Source: Pseudomonadota bacterium (GTDB lineage: Bacteria > Pseudomonadota > Gammaproteobacteria > Pseudomonadales > Halieaceae). Taken from it: DNA of 13,356 nt. The notes beneath the pieces were generated by a model that did no database searches, was not told the DNA's origin, and worked only from the letters and a program-made list of their open reading frames with translations. Made by a program: the position numbers and the translations under genes. Each line of letters opens with the position of its first letter. The stretch's first letter is position 1. Below, in pieces: positions 1 to 6,659 of the stretch. The stretch covers positions 1-13,356 of the forward strand of contig JAUVBI010000063.1 in assembly GCA_030591305.1 (NCBI GenBank), written 5' to 3'.

Positions 1-2
1 CC

Positions 3-524
3 CAACCTGCGCATACCGCAACTCTTGAAAACACCTTCTGTGCCGACTTGAGTTTTGATGCCCCTGTCAGTTGTCTCTACTTTAACCGGAGTTGTTTGCA
101 CTACCCGCTGGCAAAACTTGATTATGATCTGGGTATGGAGTTCAAGGCTACACCTCGCTCACTTTTTGATGGCGATGGGGGCGAGGATATTTTTCTGAAG
201 GACATGAAAGCGGCTATGCGGCGCGCCCTGCCCAGTGGCCAGCTCAGTATCGACAGTCTGTCGGGTGACCTGGGTATTTCCCGGCGTACACTACAGCGGC
301 GCCTGACATCTCGAAACTCCAGTTTTAAGCTATTATTACAGGCTATCAGAGAGGAGTTGTCCCTGCGTTACCTGCTTGACCCGCGTCTGGGTATTACTGA
401 AATTGCGTTCTTGCTCGGATACGCCGATCAGGCTTCCTTTTCAAATGCCTTTCGCGGCTGGCGAGGTTGTTCACCCCGTGACTATCGAAATAAACCAGAT
501 ATGCAAACTTCAATCACACGCTAG
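3..524 (+). CDS. AraC-family transcriptional regulator, C-terminal part (5' truncated by window edge)
   Basis: The reading frame is open to the left edge, so only about the last 173 residues are present. The TTG at 48 is an internal Leu codon, not a convincing start. The first residues (an ENTF-CADLSFDAP-SCLYFNRSCL pattern, nt 27-107) match the end of the arabinose-binding-type N-terminal domain found in OruR/ArgR-like AraC regulators, where a conserved Phe/Leu pattern precedes a Pro-Leu turn. The C-terminal half carries the two-helix-turn-helix AraC DNA-binding domain. The first HTH is at about nt 243-305 (DLGISRRTLQRRL). The second is at about nt 387-476 and ends in the family signature SFSNAFRGWRGCSPRDYR. 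It probably binds DNA and controls nearby genes. The SDR gene starts 11 bases downstream on the same strand and is the most likely target or operon partner. The effector cannot be told from sequence; fatty-acid-like or amino-acid ligands occur in this subfamily. The family call is secure. Confidence 0.93.
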   Translation, partial: QPAHTATLENTFCADLSFDAPVSCLYFNRSCLHYPLAKLDYDLGMEFKATPRSLFDGDGGEDIFLKDMKAAMRRALPSGQLSIDSLSGDLGISRRTLQRRLTSRNSSFKLLLQAIREELSLRYLLDPRLGITEIAFLLGYADQASFSNAFRGWRGCSPRDYRNKPDMQTSITR

Positions 525-528
525 AGGA
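523..528 (+). promoter_or_regulatory. Shine-Dalgarno AGAGGA overlapping the upstream stop codon
   Basis: AGAGGA begins inside the TAG stop (522-524) of the AraC gene. It lies 7 bases before ATG 536 and only 4 before ATG 533. The spacing favours 536 as the SDR start and suggests translational coupling of the two genes. Confidence 0.6.
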
Positions 529-535
529 ATTGATG

Positions 536-1303
536 ATGAAAAATTTATTTTCACTGCAGGGTAAAGTCGCCGTGGTAACGGGCGGGTCCAGGGGAATTGG
601 CGCCATGATCGCCCGGGGCTTTGTTGAAAATGGTGTGAAGACCTATATCACAGCCCGCAATGAGGAAACCCTTCTGGCCACAGCGGAGGAACTGTGCGCT
701 TTCGGCGAATGTATCGCTATTTCCTCCAACCTTTCTACCGTGGAGGGGCTGACGAGCTTTGCCAATGAAATAAAAGTACAAGAGAGCAAGCTGGATATAT
801 TAATTAACAACGCCGGGGCAACCTGGGGTGCCAGTATTGATGATTTTCCCGAGAATGGCTGGGACAAAGTAATGGATCTCAATGTTAAATCCATCTTCTT
901 TCTGACACAGCAGCTGCTGCCTTTGCTAAGGGTCGCCGGTACAATTGAGGACCCTGCGCGGATTATTAATATAGGCTCAATGAACGGTACCACGCATTCC
1001 CATATGAACAACTACTCCTACTCGGCGAGCAAGGCCGCGGTACATCACCTGACACGCCATTTGGGCGGCGATCTTGCCGCTGAGAATATTAACGTGAATG
1101 GTATTGCGCCGGGTTTTTTCCCCAGCAAGATGACCGCACATATGATGGAGCATGAAACCGAAATGGCCAAGGAAATACCCAGGGGTCGTATTGGTAATGC
1201 CGATGACGCCGCCGGTACGGCTATCTATTTGTGCTCCAGGGCATCGGCATGGGTAGTTGGCCACACCATTGCCCTGGACGGAGGGTCTGTTGCAATTGCC
1301 TAG
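536..1303 (+). CDS. Short-chain dehydrogenase/reductase, RhlG-like (NADPH-dependent ketoacyl reductase type)
   Basis: A classical SDR of 255 residues with a complete Rossmann fold. The cofactor motif is TGGSRGIG (residues 15-22), and an Arg after the second strand (ITARN, residue 41) favours NADPH. NNAG lies at 91-94. The catalytic tetrad is Asn116, Ser148, Tyr162 and Lys166 (YSASK), and a PG motif follows (IAPGFFPSKMT). From memory, the whole chain closely resembles Pseudomonas aeruginosa RhlG, including LQGKVAVVTGGSRGIG, LDILINNAGATWGA, GWDKVMDLNV and ARIINIGSMNG, at nearly the same length (256). RhlG was named for a proposed role in supplying 3-hydroxyacyl groups, and its physiological substrate remains debated. 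The product is therefore a cytoplasmic reductase of a keto compound, perhaps a 3-ketoacyl thioester. ATG 533 and TTG 530 are alternative in-frame starts. It is probably co-transcribed with the upstream regulator. Its stop overlaps that of rapA on the other strand. Confidence 0.93.
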   Translation: MKNLFSLQGKVAVVTGGSRGIGAMIARGFVENGVKTYITARNEETLLATAEELCAFGECIAISSNLSTVEGLTSFANEIKVQESKLDILINNAGATWGASIDDFPENGWDKVMDLNVKSIFFLTQQLLPLLRVAGTIEDPARIINIGSMNGTTHSHMNNYSYSASKAAVHHLTRHLGGDLAAENINVNGIAPGFFPSKMTAHMMEHETEMAKEIPRGRIGNADDAAGTAIYLCSRASAWVVGHTIALDGGSVAIA

Positions 1304-1304
1304 G
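1299..1304. other. Convergent stop-codon overlap (CCTAGG) between the SDR gene and rapA
   Basis: The palindrome CCTAGG supplies TAG to the SDR gene on the plus strand (1301-1303) and TAG to rapA on the minus strand (1302-1300). The two coding regions overlap tail to tail by 4 bases. No hairpin with a T-run is visible between them, so each transcript must end inside or beyond the opposing gene. Confidence 0.9.
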
Positions 1305-4062
1305 CAGTAATAATTAAGCGCAGAGCCTGCAGTTGAAGGTTGGCATGTTGAATATGGATGGCGCACTCACTGATGGTGTATTCCAGGTGGTCGATCTCCT
1401 CCTGGCGAATACTGGGGTTGACGCGCTTCAGTGCGTGCAGGCGCTGTAACTCTTCACCCAAAACGCTTTTCATCTTCGCTTGCGCAGTTTCCAGGGTCTC
1501 ATTCAGTTGCTGCTCGGCCATGGAATTGGCCATCGCCATTTTAGCTTCCACTTCACCGTGGACCTGTTTGATAATAGCAAGGGCAGTGGACTTGCCCACA
1601 CGCTCCACTAAAGTGTTAAGACGCTGGTGGGGCAGCAGGGAAGCCAGGTCTTTGCCCCGGGCATCAACCAGCAGGCGCATCGGAGAGAGGGGTAGAAAAC
1701 GCTCTACCTGTAGTGCTTTAGGTGCCACACAGTTAACCGTGTACAGGCATTCCAGCAACATGGTTCCCGGTGCTATTCCCTTCAGTTTTATGGTGCCCAG
1801 TGCCGCGTTTCCCAGCTCTGTGGAGTGCACCATATCCATGGCCTCGACGATCATGGGGTGTTCCCAGGTCAGGAACTCCATGTCCTCTCTGCCAAGTGCT
1901 TTTTCCCGACTGAACGTGACAGTCGTTCCCTCTTCGGGGAGCTGAGGGAAATGCCCGGTCAGCATGTGATCTGATGGTTGTAGTACCAGCGCATCATCGG
2001 AGTGAAACTCATGCTCGACACCATAGGCATCGCACAGTGCCTCCAGGTAGCGTTGCAATTCCTCACTGCTTTCCATGTCGATGATTTCTTCTATGAGCGC
2101 ACTGGCTATTTCGGGTTTGCAGGAATTGCGTTCCAGTAACTTGTCTCGTCCATCGCGCAGCTCCAGCCGTGTTTGTTCGGTAAATTCAGCGGTGTCCGCG
2201 AGTAGCGTCTCAAAATCGTCAGATAGACTTTCGAGTTGCTGATGCAGGCGGGTGGAGAATGTCTCAAAAATTGTGTATCCCGCTGAACAGCTGTCCAGGA
2301 AGAGGTTCAGGCCCTTGTCATACCATTCGAGCAGCGTCTGCTGCGCGGTGTTTTCCAGATACGGAACATGGATGTCGATATCGTGGCTCTGCCCAATTCG
2401 GTCCAGGCGACCAATACGTTGCTCCAGTAAATCGGGGTTGAGGGGGAGGTCAAATAAGACCAGGTGATGGGAAAACTGGAAATTGCGGCCCTCACTGCCA
2501 ATTTCCGAGCAGATCAAGCTCTGGGCACCGTTGATCTCATCGGCAAAATACGCGGCGGCTCTGTCGCGTTCAATGATGGACAGGCCCTCGTAGAATGCAG
2601 CGGAACGTATCCCTGCTCGCAGGTGTAGATAATGCTCCAGATCCAGAGCGGTTTTGGCGTTGGCACATATCACCAGCACTTTTTCAGGGCGCAGGTTTTT
2701 CAGTGTGGTTTCCAGCCATTTGACCCGGGGGTCGAACTCCAGCCAACTGTCATCCAGGTAGGGCATCTCAGGATGCAGGGTTTCCTCCAGGCCGAGTTGG
2801 GCGAGCGTATATTGCTCGGGGGCAGGCAGGGCGTAGCGGTGTAATATGCGCTTCGGAAAGCCCTTAATGGCCGCGCGAGTGTTGCGAAACAATACGCGGC
2901 CGGTGCCGTGCCGGTCTAGCATTTGGGCGATGATGGTGTCGGTGGAGCCACTGCTGTCTATATCGGCGGGCAATTCCTCCGGGATATCTCCGGACTCTAT
3001 CCGCTCTACCAATTCACTGAGCTGACGATAATCTTTCTCCTCTTTTTGAAAGGCTTCAAAATCGTGGAAACGCGAAGGGTCGAGCAGGCGTAGCCGGGCA
3101 AAGTGTGAGGCCTGGCCAATTTGCTCGGGTGTTGCCGTTAATAATAGAAGACCGGCCGATTTCTGTGCCAGCGATTCGACGATCTGGTAGTCGTTTCCTG
3201 CGCTGTCTTGCGACCAGTGCAAGTGATGAGCCTCATCGACCACCACCAGGTCCCAGGGGGCATGCAGCGCCAATTCTTCCAGGTCAGGGCGCTGCTCGAA
3301 CAAATCCAGTGTGCACAACACAAGCTGCTCCGCTTCGAAGGGGTTGTCCTCCTCCATGTAGGCAATTCGCTCTTCATCAAACAGGGCAAAATGAAAATTG
3401 AAGCGCCGCAACATTTCTACCAGCCACTGGTGCAGGAGACTGGGCGGTACCAGAATCAGTACCCGGCTTGCACGGCCTGTGAGCAATTGTTGATGTATGA
3501 TCATGCCCGCTTCTATCGTCTTACCCAGACCCACTTCATCGGCCAGCAGTACTCTGGGAGCGTGGCGCTGTCCCACTTCATTGGCTATGTATATCTGGTG
3601 GGGCAGCAAATTTACGCGAGGGCCCATCAGCCCCCGGGTGCTTGTCCCCTGTAGGCGATGGGCGTGCTCAAAGGTGGCAACGCGCAGGGCGAAGTCGTCG
3701 TGTTTATCAAAGTGACCGTTGAGCAGGCGTTGCTGTGGCGTGGTAAGTTGAACGAAGGCATTAAGTTCCAGCTCAGAAACCACGGTTTGCTCGTCGTGGT
3801 GGTCGGTGCCGAAGTAGAGCAGAATACCCTCCTGTTCCTCAACAGATGTCACCAGCAGTTCCCGCTCATCTACGGTGGAGATGTGGTCACCCGCTTTAAA
3901 GCGCAGTCGCGTGAGTGGGGCATTTTCTGTTGCGTAGGTGCGTTCTTCGCCCACAGCCGGGAAGCTAACCGTCACGCGGCGAGCTTCAATGTCCACGATG
4001 ATGCCCAGACCCAACTGTGCATCCGCATGGCTGACCCAGCGTTGTCCCAGAATATAGTCCAT
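1300..4062 (-). CDS. rapA: RNA polymerase-associated protein RapA (Swi2/Snf2-family ATPase)
   Basis: RapA binds RNA polymerase and uses ATP hydrolysis to help recycle it after transcription. This 920-residue protein (E. coli RapA is 968) aligns by eye over its full length. The N-terminal Tudor-like domains open with LGQRWVSHADAQLGLG. The helicase core has Walker A in ADEVGLGKT (174-182), the DEAH box at 276-279, motif III LLLTATPEQ (306-314), and motif VI QRIGRLDRIGQ (548-558). Conserved blocks follow, including CSEIGSEGRNFQF, the RapA_C-type DHMLTGHFPQLPEEG region near 698 and the terminal LQALRLI. The start ATG at 4062 is preceded by GAAGGA (4076-4071) with an 8-base gap. It overlaps the TatD stop as TAATG, so translation is probably coupled. 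It is the last gene of the WS/DGAT-tatD-rapA unit, and its 3' end overlaps the convergent SDR gene. All helicase motifs are intact. Confidence 0.97.
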   Translation of the reverse strand: MDYILGQRWVSHADAQLGLGIIVDIEARRVTVSFPAVGEERTYATENAPLTRLRFKAGDHISTVDERELLVTSVEEQEGILLYFGTDHHDEQTVVSELELNAFVQLTTPQQRLLNGHFDKHDDFALRVATFEHAHRLQGTSTRGLMGPRVNLLPHQIYIANEVGQRHAPRVLLADEVGLGKTIEAGMIIHQQLLTGRASRVLILVPPSLLHQWLVEMLRRFNFHFALFDEERIAYMEEDNPFEAEQLVLCTLDLFEQRPDLEELALHAPWDLVVVDEAHHLHWSQDSAGNDYQIVESLAQKSAGLLLLTATPEQIGQASHFARLRLLDPSRFHDFEAFQKEEKDYRQLSELVERIESGDIPEELPADIDSSGSTDTIIAQMLDRHGTGRVLFRNTRAAIKGFPKRILHRYALPAPEQYTLAQLGLEETLHPEMPYLDDSWLEFDPRVKWLETTLKNLRPEKVLVICANAKTALDLEHYLHLRAGIRSAAFYEGLSIIERDRAAAYFADEINGAQSLICSEIGSEGRNFQFSHHLVLFDLPLNPDLLEQRIGRLDRIGQSHDIDIHVPYLENTAQQTLLEWYDKGLNLFLDSCSAGYTIFETFSTRLHQQLESLSDDFETLLADTAEFTEQTRLELRDGRDKLLERNSCKPEIASALIEEIIDMESSEELQRYLEALCDAYGVEHEFHSDDALVLQPSDHMLTGHFPQLPEEGTTVTFSREKALGREDMEFLTWEHPMIVEAMDMVHSTELGNAALGTIKLKGIAPGTMLLECLYTVNCVAPKALQVERFLPLSPMRLLVDARGKDLASLLPHQRLNTLVERVGKSTALAIIKQVHGEVEAKMAMANSMAEQQLNETLETAQAKMKSVLGEELQRLHALKRVNPSIRQEEIDHLEYTISECAIHIQHANLQLQALRLIITA

Positions 4063-4877
4063 TAAATAGATCCTTCAAAGAAAAGGGACATACTATTGTC
4101 CCAGGTCTGTGCGAGTAATTGCTCTACATCACAGTTTTTTACTTCAGCTATTTTTTCGGCGATAAAGGGCAGGTAACAAGGTGCATTTGGCCTGCCTCTG
4201 TAAGGCACGGGCGTGAGGTAGGGTGCATCGGTCTCCAGCAAAATTTTATCCAGCGGGGTCGCCGCCACCACTTCTCGAACGTTATCCGCCCGATTAAAGG
4301 TAGTGATACCGTTGAACCCCAGCATAAAGCCTTCCTGCAGGGCGTATTCCGCCAGTGCCAGGCTGGACGTGAAACTGTGGATAACACCCCGTCCGGCCAG
4401 GGAGGTGCTGAAGTTCTCCAGGATGCTGCGTGTGTCTTCATCGGCTTCGCGTGTATGGATTACTACAGGCATACCCAGGTCTACTGCGATTTGTAGTTGC
4501 TGCTCGAACACGGTTCTTTGAGTTGCCCTGTCTGCATGCTCATAGTAATAGTCCAGGCCTATTTCGCCCACGGCCACAATGCGTTGATCTGTGCAGCGCT
4601 CGCGAATGATCTTCTCCACTGTCTGACTGTACGACTCTGCCTCGTGGGGGTGGATGCCCTGAGTGCCCCAAATTATAGCTGAGGAATGTGCCAGCCGGAA
4701 TACCTTGTCGAGATTTTCCGGCGACACAGTGATGGTAATTATTCGCTCAATGCCTACGTCACAGGCACGGGCGAGCGTGTCCTCCAGTTCTGCGGCCTCT
4801 AGGTAGTCCAGGTGACAATGGGATTCGAATATTGGCGTCTTGAACCTTGGGATATCCCGTCTTTTCTTTTTACTCAT
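4062..4877 (-). CDS. TatD-family metal-dependent hydrolase (putative DNase)
   Basis: A 271-residue TIM-barrel amidohydrolase-superfamily protein of typical TatD length. The metal ligands expected for TatD/YcfH/YjjV proteins are visible: His20 and His22 in ESHCHLD, Glu105 in GEIGLDYYY, His141 in VIHTRE, His167 in IHSFTS, and Asp217 in LETDAPYLTP. The fourth motif reads HSFTS rather than the more usual H-C-F-x-G, a mild variant. Family members act as 3'-5' DNases or RNA-trimming nucleases, so a cytoplasmic nuclease role is likely, but the exact paralogue (TatD, YcfH or YjjV type) cannot be fixed. The first residues (MSKKKRRDIPRF) are unusually basic for the family. The start ATG at 4877 overlaps the stop of the upstream acyltransferase as ATGA and has no good Shine-Dalgarno, which points to reinitiation after the upstream gene. 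It overlaps rapA by one base. Confidence 0.92.
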   Translation of the reverse strand: MSKKKRRDIPRFKTPIFESHCHLDYLEAAELEDTLARACDVGIERIITITVSPENLDKVFRLAHSSAIIWGTQGIHPHEAESYSQTVEKIIRERCTDQRIVAVGEIGLDYYYEHADRATQRTVFEQQLQIAVDLGMPVVIHTREADEDTRSILENFSTSLAGRGVIHSFTSSLALAEYALQEGFMLGFNGITTFNRADNVREVVAATPLDKILLETDAPYLTPVPYRGRPNAPCYLPFIAEKIAEVKNCDVEQLLAQTWDNSMSLFFEGSI

Positions 4878-6493
4878 GCACGCTTGCGGGGAGACCGCTT
4901 TTTCTGTGGTTTGGTTTTAGTTTTTGCCTTAACTTTGGGCTTGACGGCAGTCTGGGCCTTGAGCTTGAGCTTGGGCTTGGGCTTGAGCTTGGGCTTGGGC
5001 TTGGGCTTGGTTTTGGGCTTCGCCCTGACTTTTACTTTGGCCTTTGTTTTAGCTTCAGGTGCTTTTTTCGAGCCCCCGATGGCTTGATACATCTCTTCAT
5101 AGGAGGCCACCAGGCATTTCTTGTATGACTCGGGATCAGGCATGATATTTCGGTCGGCGAGTATGGAGAGGGTCAGTTTTCCGGCGTAGCTGAATACCAG
5201 GTGAAATATACCCAGGCCAGGTGTCAATACACCCAGGCCGTAATAATCGACTAGTTTCGCACCGGCACAATAAAGGGGGAATGGGGGGCCTGGAACATTA
5301 GAGATGACAGTCGAAATATTTACCGGGATATGTTTTGAAAGCTGGTTTCTGGACCAGAATCTCGCTACCGCCTTGGTAACAACGGGTGAAAAAATACCGG
5401 CGATTTTCAGGATGTCCACCATGGGGCTGTGCTCGCCGTGCTCTTTTGCCTCGGCGGTGGACTGGTGTACTGCCCGTACCCTGTCTACAGGATCCGGGAT
5501 GTCGGTGTGTAGTGACGCAAAGATTGCGCCCACCTGGTTATTGTCGTCCGTGGTATCTCGCCGGGTGCGCATATTAAGCGGCATAGTGGCCGCTAGCGAG
5601 CCCTCTTTTGGCGCCTCACCTCTGGCTACCAGATAGCGTTGCAGTGCGCCACCGATAATACCCAGTGCGACATCGTTCAAGGTGACACCCAGGGCGCTCT
5701 TTATTTCCTTAAACCCCTCCAGTGGAAATTCTGCGGCTTCGAAGACCCGATGGGGCCCCACCGGCTGATTCAGAATCGTCTTGGGTGCTGATATGTCGGG
5801 GGCAGGAATTTCCTTGCGGGAAATTTGCAGGGCATATTTACCCATGCCCCGCGTGGTTTTTACTGCACCCTTTATAAGGGCCAGGCTATTTACCACCTGG
5901 TTTACGGCGGTTTTGTATAATAATTCAGGCGACGAAGCCTCGCTGTCTACCAGCCGGAGCTCGAGGTCTTCGAGCTCCTCAGCCGGCCCGGGGTTGGCAA
6001 CCAGGTCGTGCAGTAATTCCATAAACGAAGAGCCGCCGGCGCCGTCTACCAGGGCATGGTGCATCTTAGTGTAGATGGCAAAGCTGCCCTTTGGTAAGTG
6101 CGGGATGTTATCCAGGCCCTCTATGATATAGCACTCCCAGAGAGGGCGTGTCATGTCGATGGGCCGAGAGTGCAGGCGGGCCACCTGAATACACAGCTGG
6201 CGCCAGTCACCGGGGTGAGGTAGAGCGATATGCCGCAGGTGAAACTCTACATCGAAGTTTGCATCTTTAATCCAGTAGGGGCGATCCAGGCCGCCAGGAA
6301 CCTCCAGTAACCGCGTGCGAAATAAGGGGTTGCTGCCCAGTCGCCGGTTAAAGTTGGCGATTACGTCCTTGAACCGGACAAACCCTTCCGGGGAGGTGGA
6401 GGGGTCGTATATTCCCAGACCGCCCACATGTTGAGGGGTATTGGTTTGCTCCAGGTTGATAAAAGCAGCGTCCAGAATTCCAAGTTGTTTCAT
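4874..6493 (-). CDS. Wax ester synthase / diacylglycerol O-acyltransferase (WS/DGAT) with a Lys/Pro-rich C-terminal tail
   Basis: This enzyme family joins acyl-CoA to fatty alcohols or diacylglycerol, making wax esters or triacylglycerol for storage at the membrane or lipid granule. The 539-residue protein has the catalytic HHALVDG motif (HHxxxDG, His145-Gly151), the N-terminal LDAAFINLEQ region, PLWE at 117-120, the TLNDVALGIIGGAL block (271-284), PLNMR (305-309) and NVPGPPFPLYCAGA (399-412), all typical of WS/DGAT. The core ends near residue 475. Residues 476-539 form a tail of Lys, Pro, Ala and Leu with KP/KL dipeptides, ending in QKKRSPRKRA. Family members I recall stop near 455-500 residues without such a tail. 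Start ATG 6493 has a weak GAGAA 5' of it. It heads the unit with tatD and rapA. The catalytic call is firm. The preference for wax ester or TAG is unknown. Confidence 0.94.
   Translation of the reverse strand: MKQLGILDAAFINLEQTNTPQHVGGLGIYDPSTSPEGFVRFKDVIANFNRRLGSNPLFRTRLLEVPGGLDRPYWIKDANFDVEFHLRHIALPHPGDWRQLCIQVARLHSRPIDMTRPLWECYIIEGLDNIPHLPKGSFAIYTKMHHALVDGAGGSSFMELLHDLVANPGPAEELEDLELRLVDSEASSPELLYKTAVNQVVNSLALIKGAVKTTRGMGKYALQISRKEIPAPDISAPKTILNQPVGPHRVFEAAEFPLEGFKEIKSALGVTLNDVALGIIGGALQRYLVARGEAPKEGSLAATMPLNMRTRRDTTDDNNQVGAIFASLHTDIPDPVDRVRAVHQSTAEAKEHGEHSPMVDILKIAGIFSPVVTKAVARFWSRNQLSKHIPVNISTVISNVPGPPFPLYCAGAKLVDYYGLGVLTPGLGIFHLVFSYAGKLTLSILADRNIMPDPESYKKCLVASYEEMYQAIGGSKKAPEAKTKAKVKVRAKPKTKPKPKPKLKPKPKLKLKAQTAVKPKVKAKTKTKPQKKRSPRKRA
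4957..5022. repeat. Hexanucleotide tandem repeat (GCTTGG/GCTTGA) inside the WS/DGAT tail
   Basis: Eight consecutive GCTTGR units run from 4963 to 5010. Degenerate units lie on each side: CCTTGA at 4957, TTTTGG at 5011 and GCTTCG at 5017. Read on the minus strand each unit encodes a Lys-Pro or Lys-Leu dipeptide. Because the unit is 6 bases, slippage would lengthen or shorten the tail without breaking the frame. Confidence 0.9.
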
Positions 6494-6541
6494 TGTTCTC
6501 GTTCTCTGATAAACAGCGTGTGCATGACGCAGGGCAAAGTG

Positions 6542-6555
6542 GGTGAGTAATCACC
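6542..6555. promoter_or_regulatory. Inverted repeat in the divergent intergenic region (GGTGA-N4-TCACC)
   Basis: GGTGAGTAATCACC is a perfect 5-base inverted repeat with a 4-base spacer. It lies between the WS/DGAT gene (start at 6493, minus strand) and the TPR/TonB-like gene (start at 6660, plus strand). Such a site could bind a dimeric regulator. No regulator match is claimed. Confidence 0.35.
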
Positions 6556-6575
6556 TCCGCCGTTATATCATTGTA

Positions 6576-6604
6576 GCTCAAACTGCACTAGGGGAGTGCT
6601 CAAA
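6576..6604. promoter_or_regulatory. Paired GCTCAAA direct repeats around a GCACT-N5-AGTGC palindrome
   Basis: GCTCAAA occurs at 6576-6582 and 6598-6604, 22 bases apart or about two helical turns. Between and overlapping them, GCACTAGGGGAGTGC (6585-6599) is a perfect 5-base inverted repeat. AT-rich sequence follows (TTGTATATAG, 6606-6615), where a plus-strand -10 element could sit. The arrangement looks like a candidate operator or promoter for one or both divergent genes. I could not define matching -35/-10 pairs with good spacing. Confidence 0.3.
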
Positions 6605-6659
6605 ATTGTATATAGAACTGAATAATTGCGCTGTGCCCGAGGCTGGTGTGTCCTGTGAA

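Noticed and set aside
643..1366. Minus-strand frames of 120-130 codons opposite the SDR gene
   Set aside because: No conserved motifs, and they overlap a complete SDR with all its catalytic residues.
4957..5022. CRISPR-like or intergenic repeat array
   Set aside because: The units are 6 bases without spacers and lie wholly within a coding frame.
4812..5128. Plus-strand frames rich in Leu-Gly and Leu-Glu repeats
   Set aside because: They are the antisense reading of the WS/DGAT hexanucleotide repeat and the TatD N-terminus. The minus-strand frames carry intact conserved families.
6543..6659. Upstream extension of the TPR/TonB-like gene to GTG 6543
   Set aside because: It would bury the signal peptide 40 residues inside the protein and would place coding sequence over the inverted repeats of the divergent promoter region.
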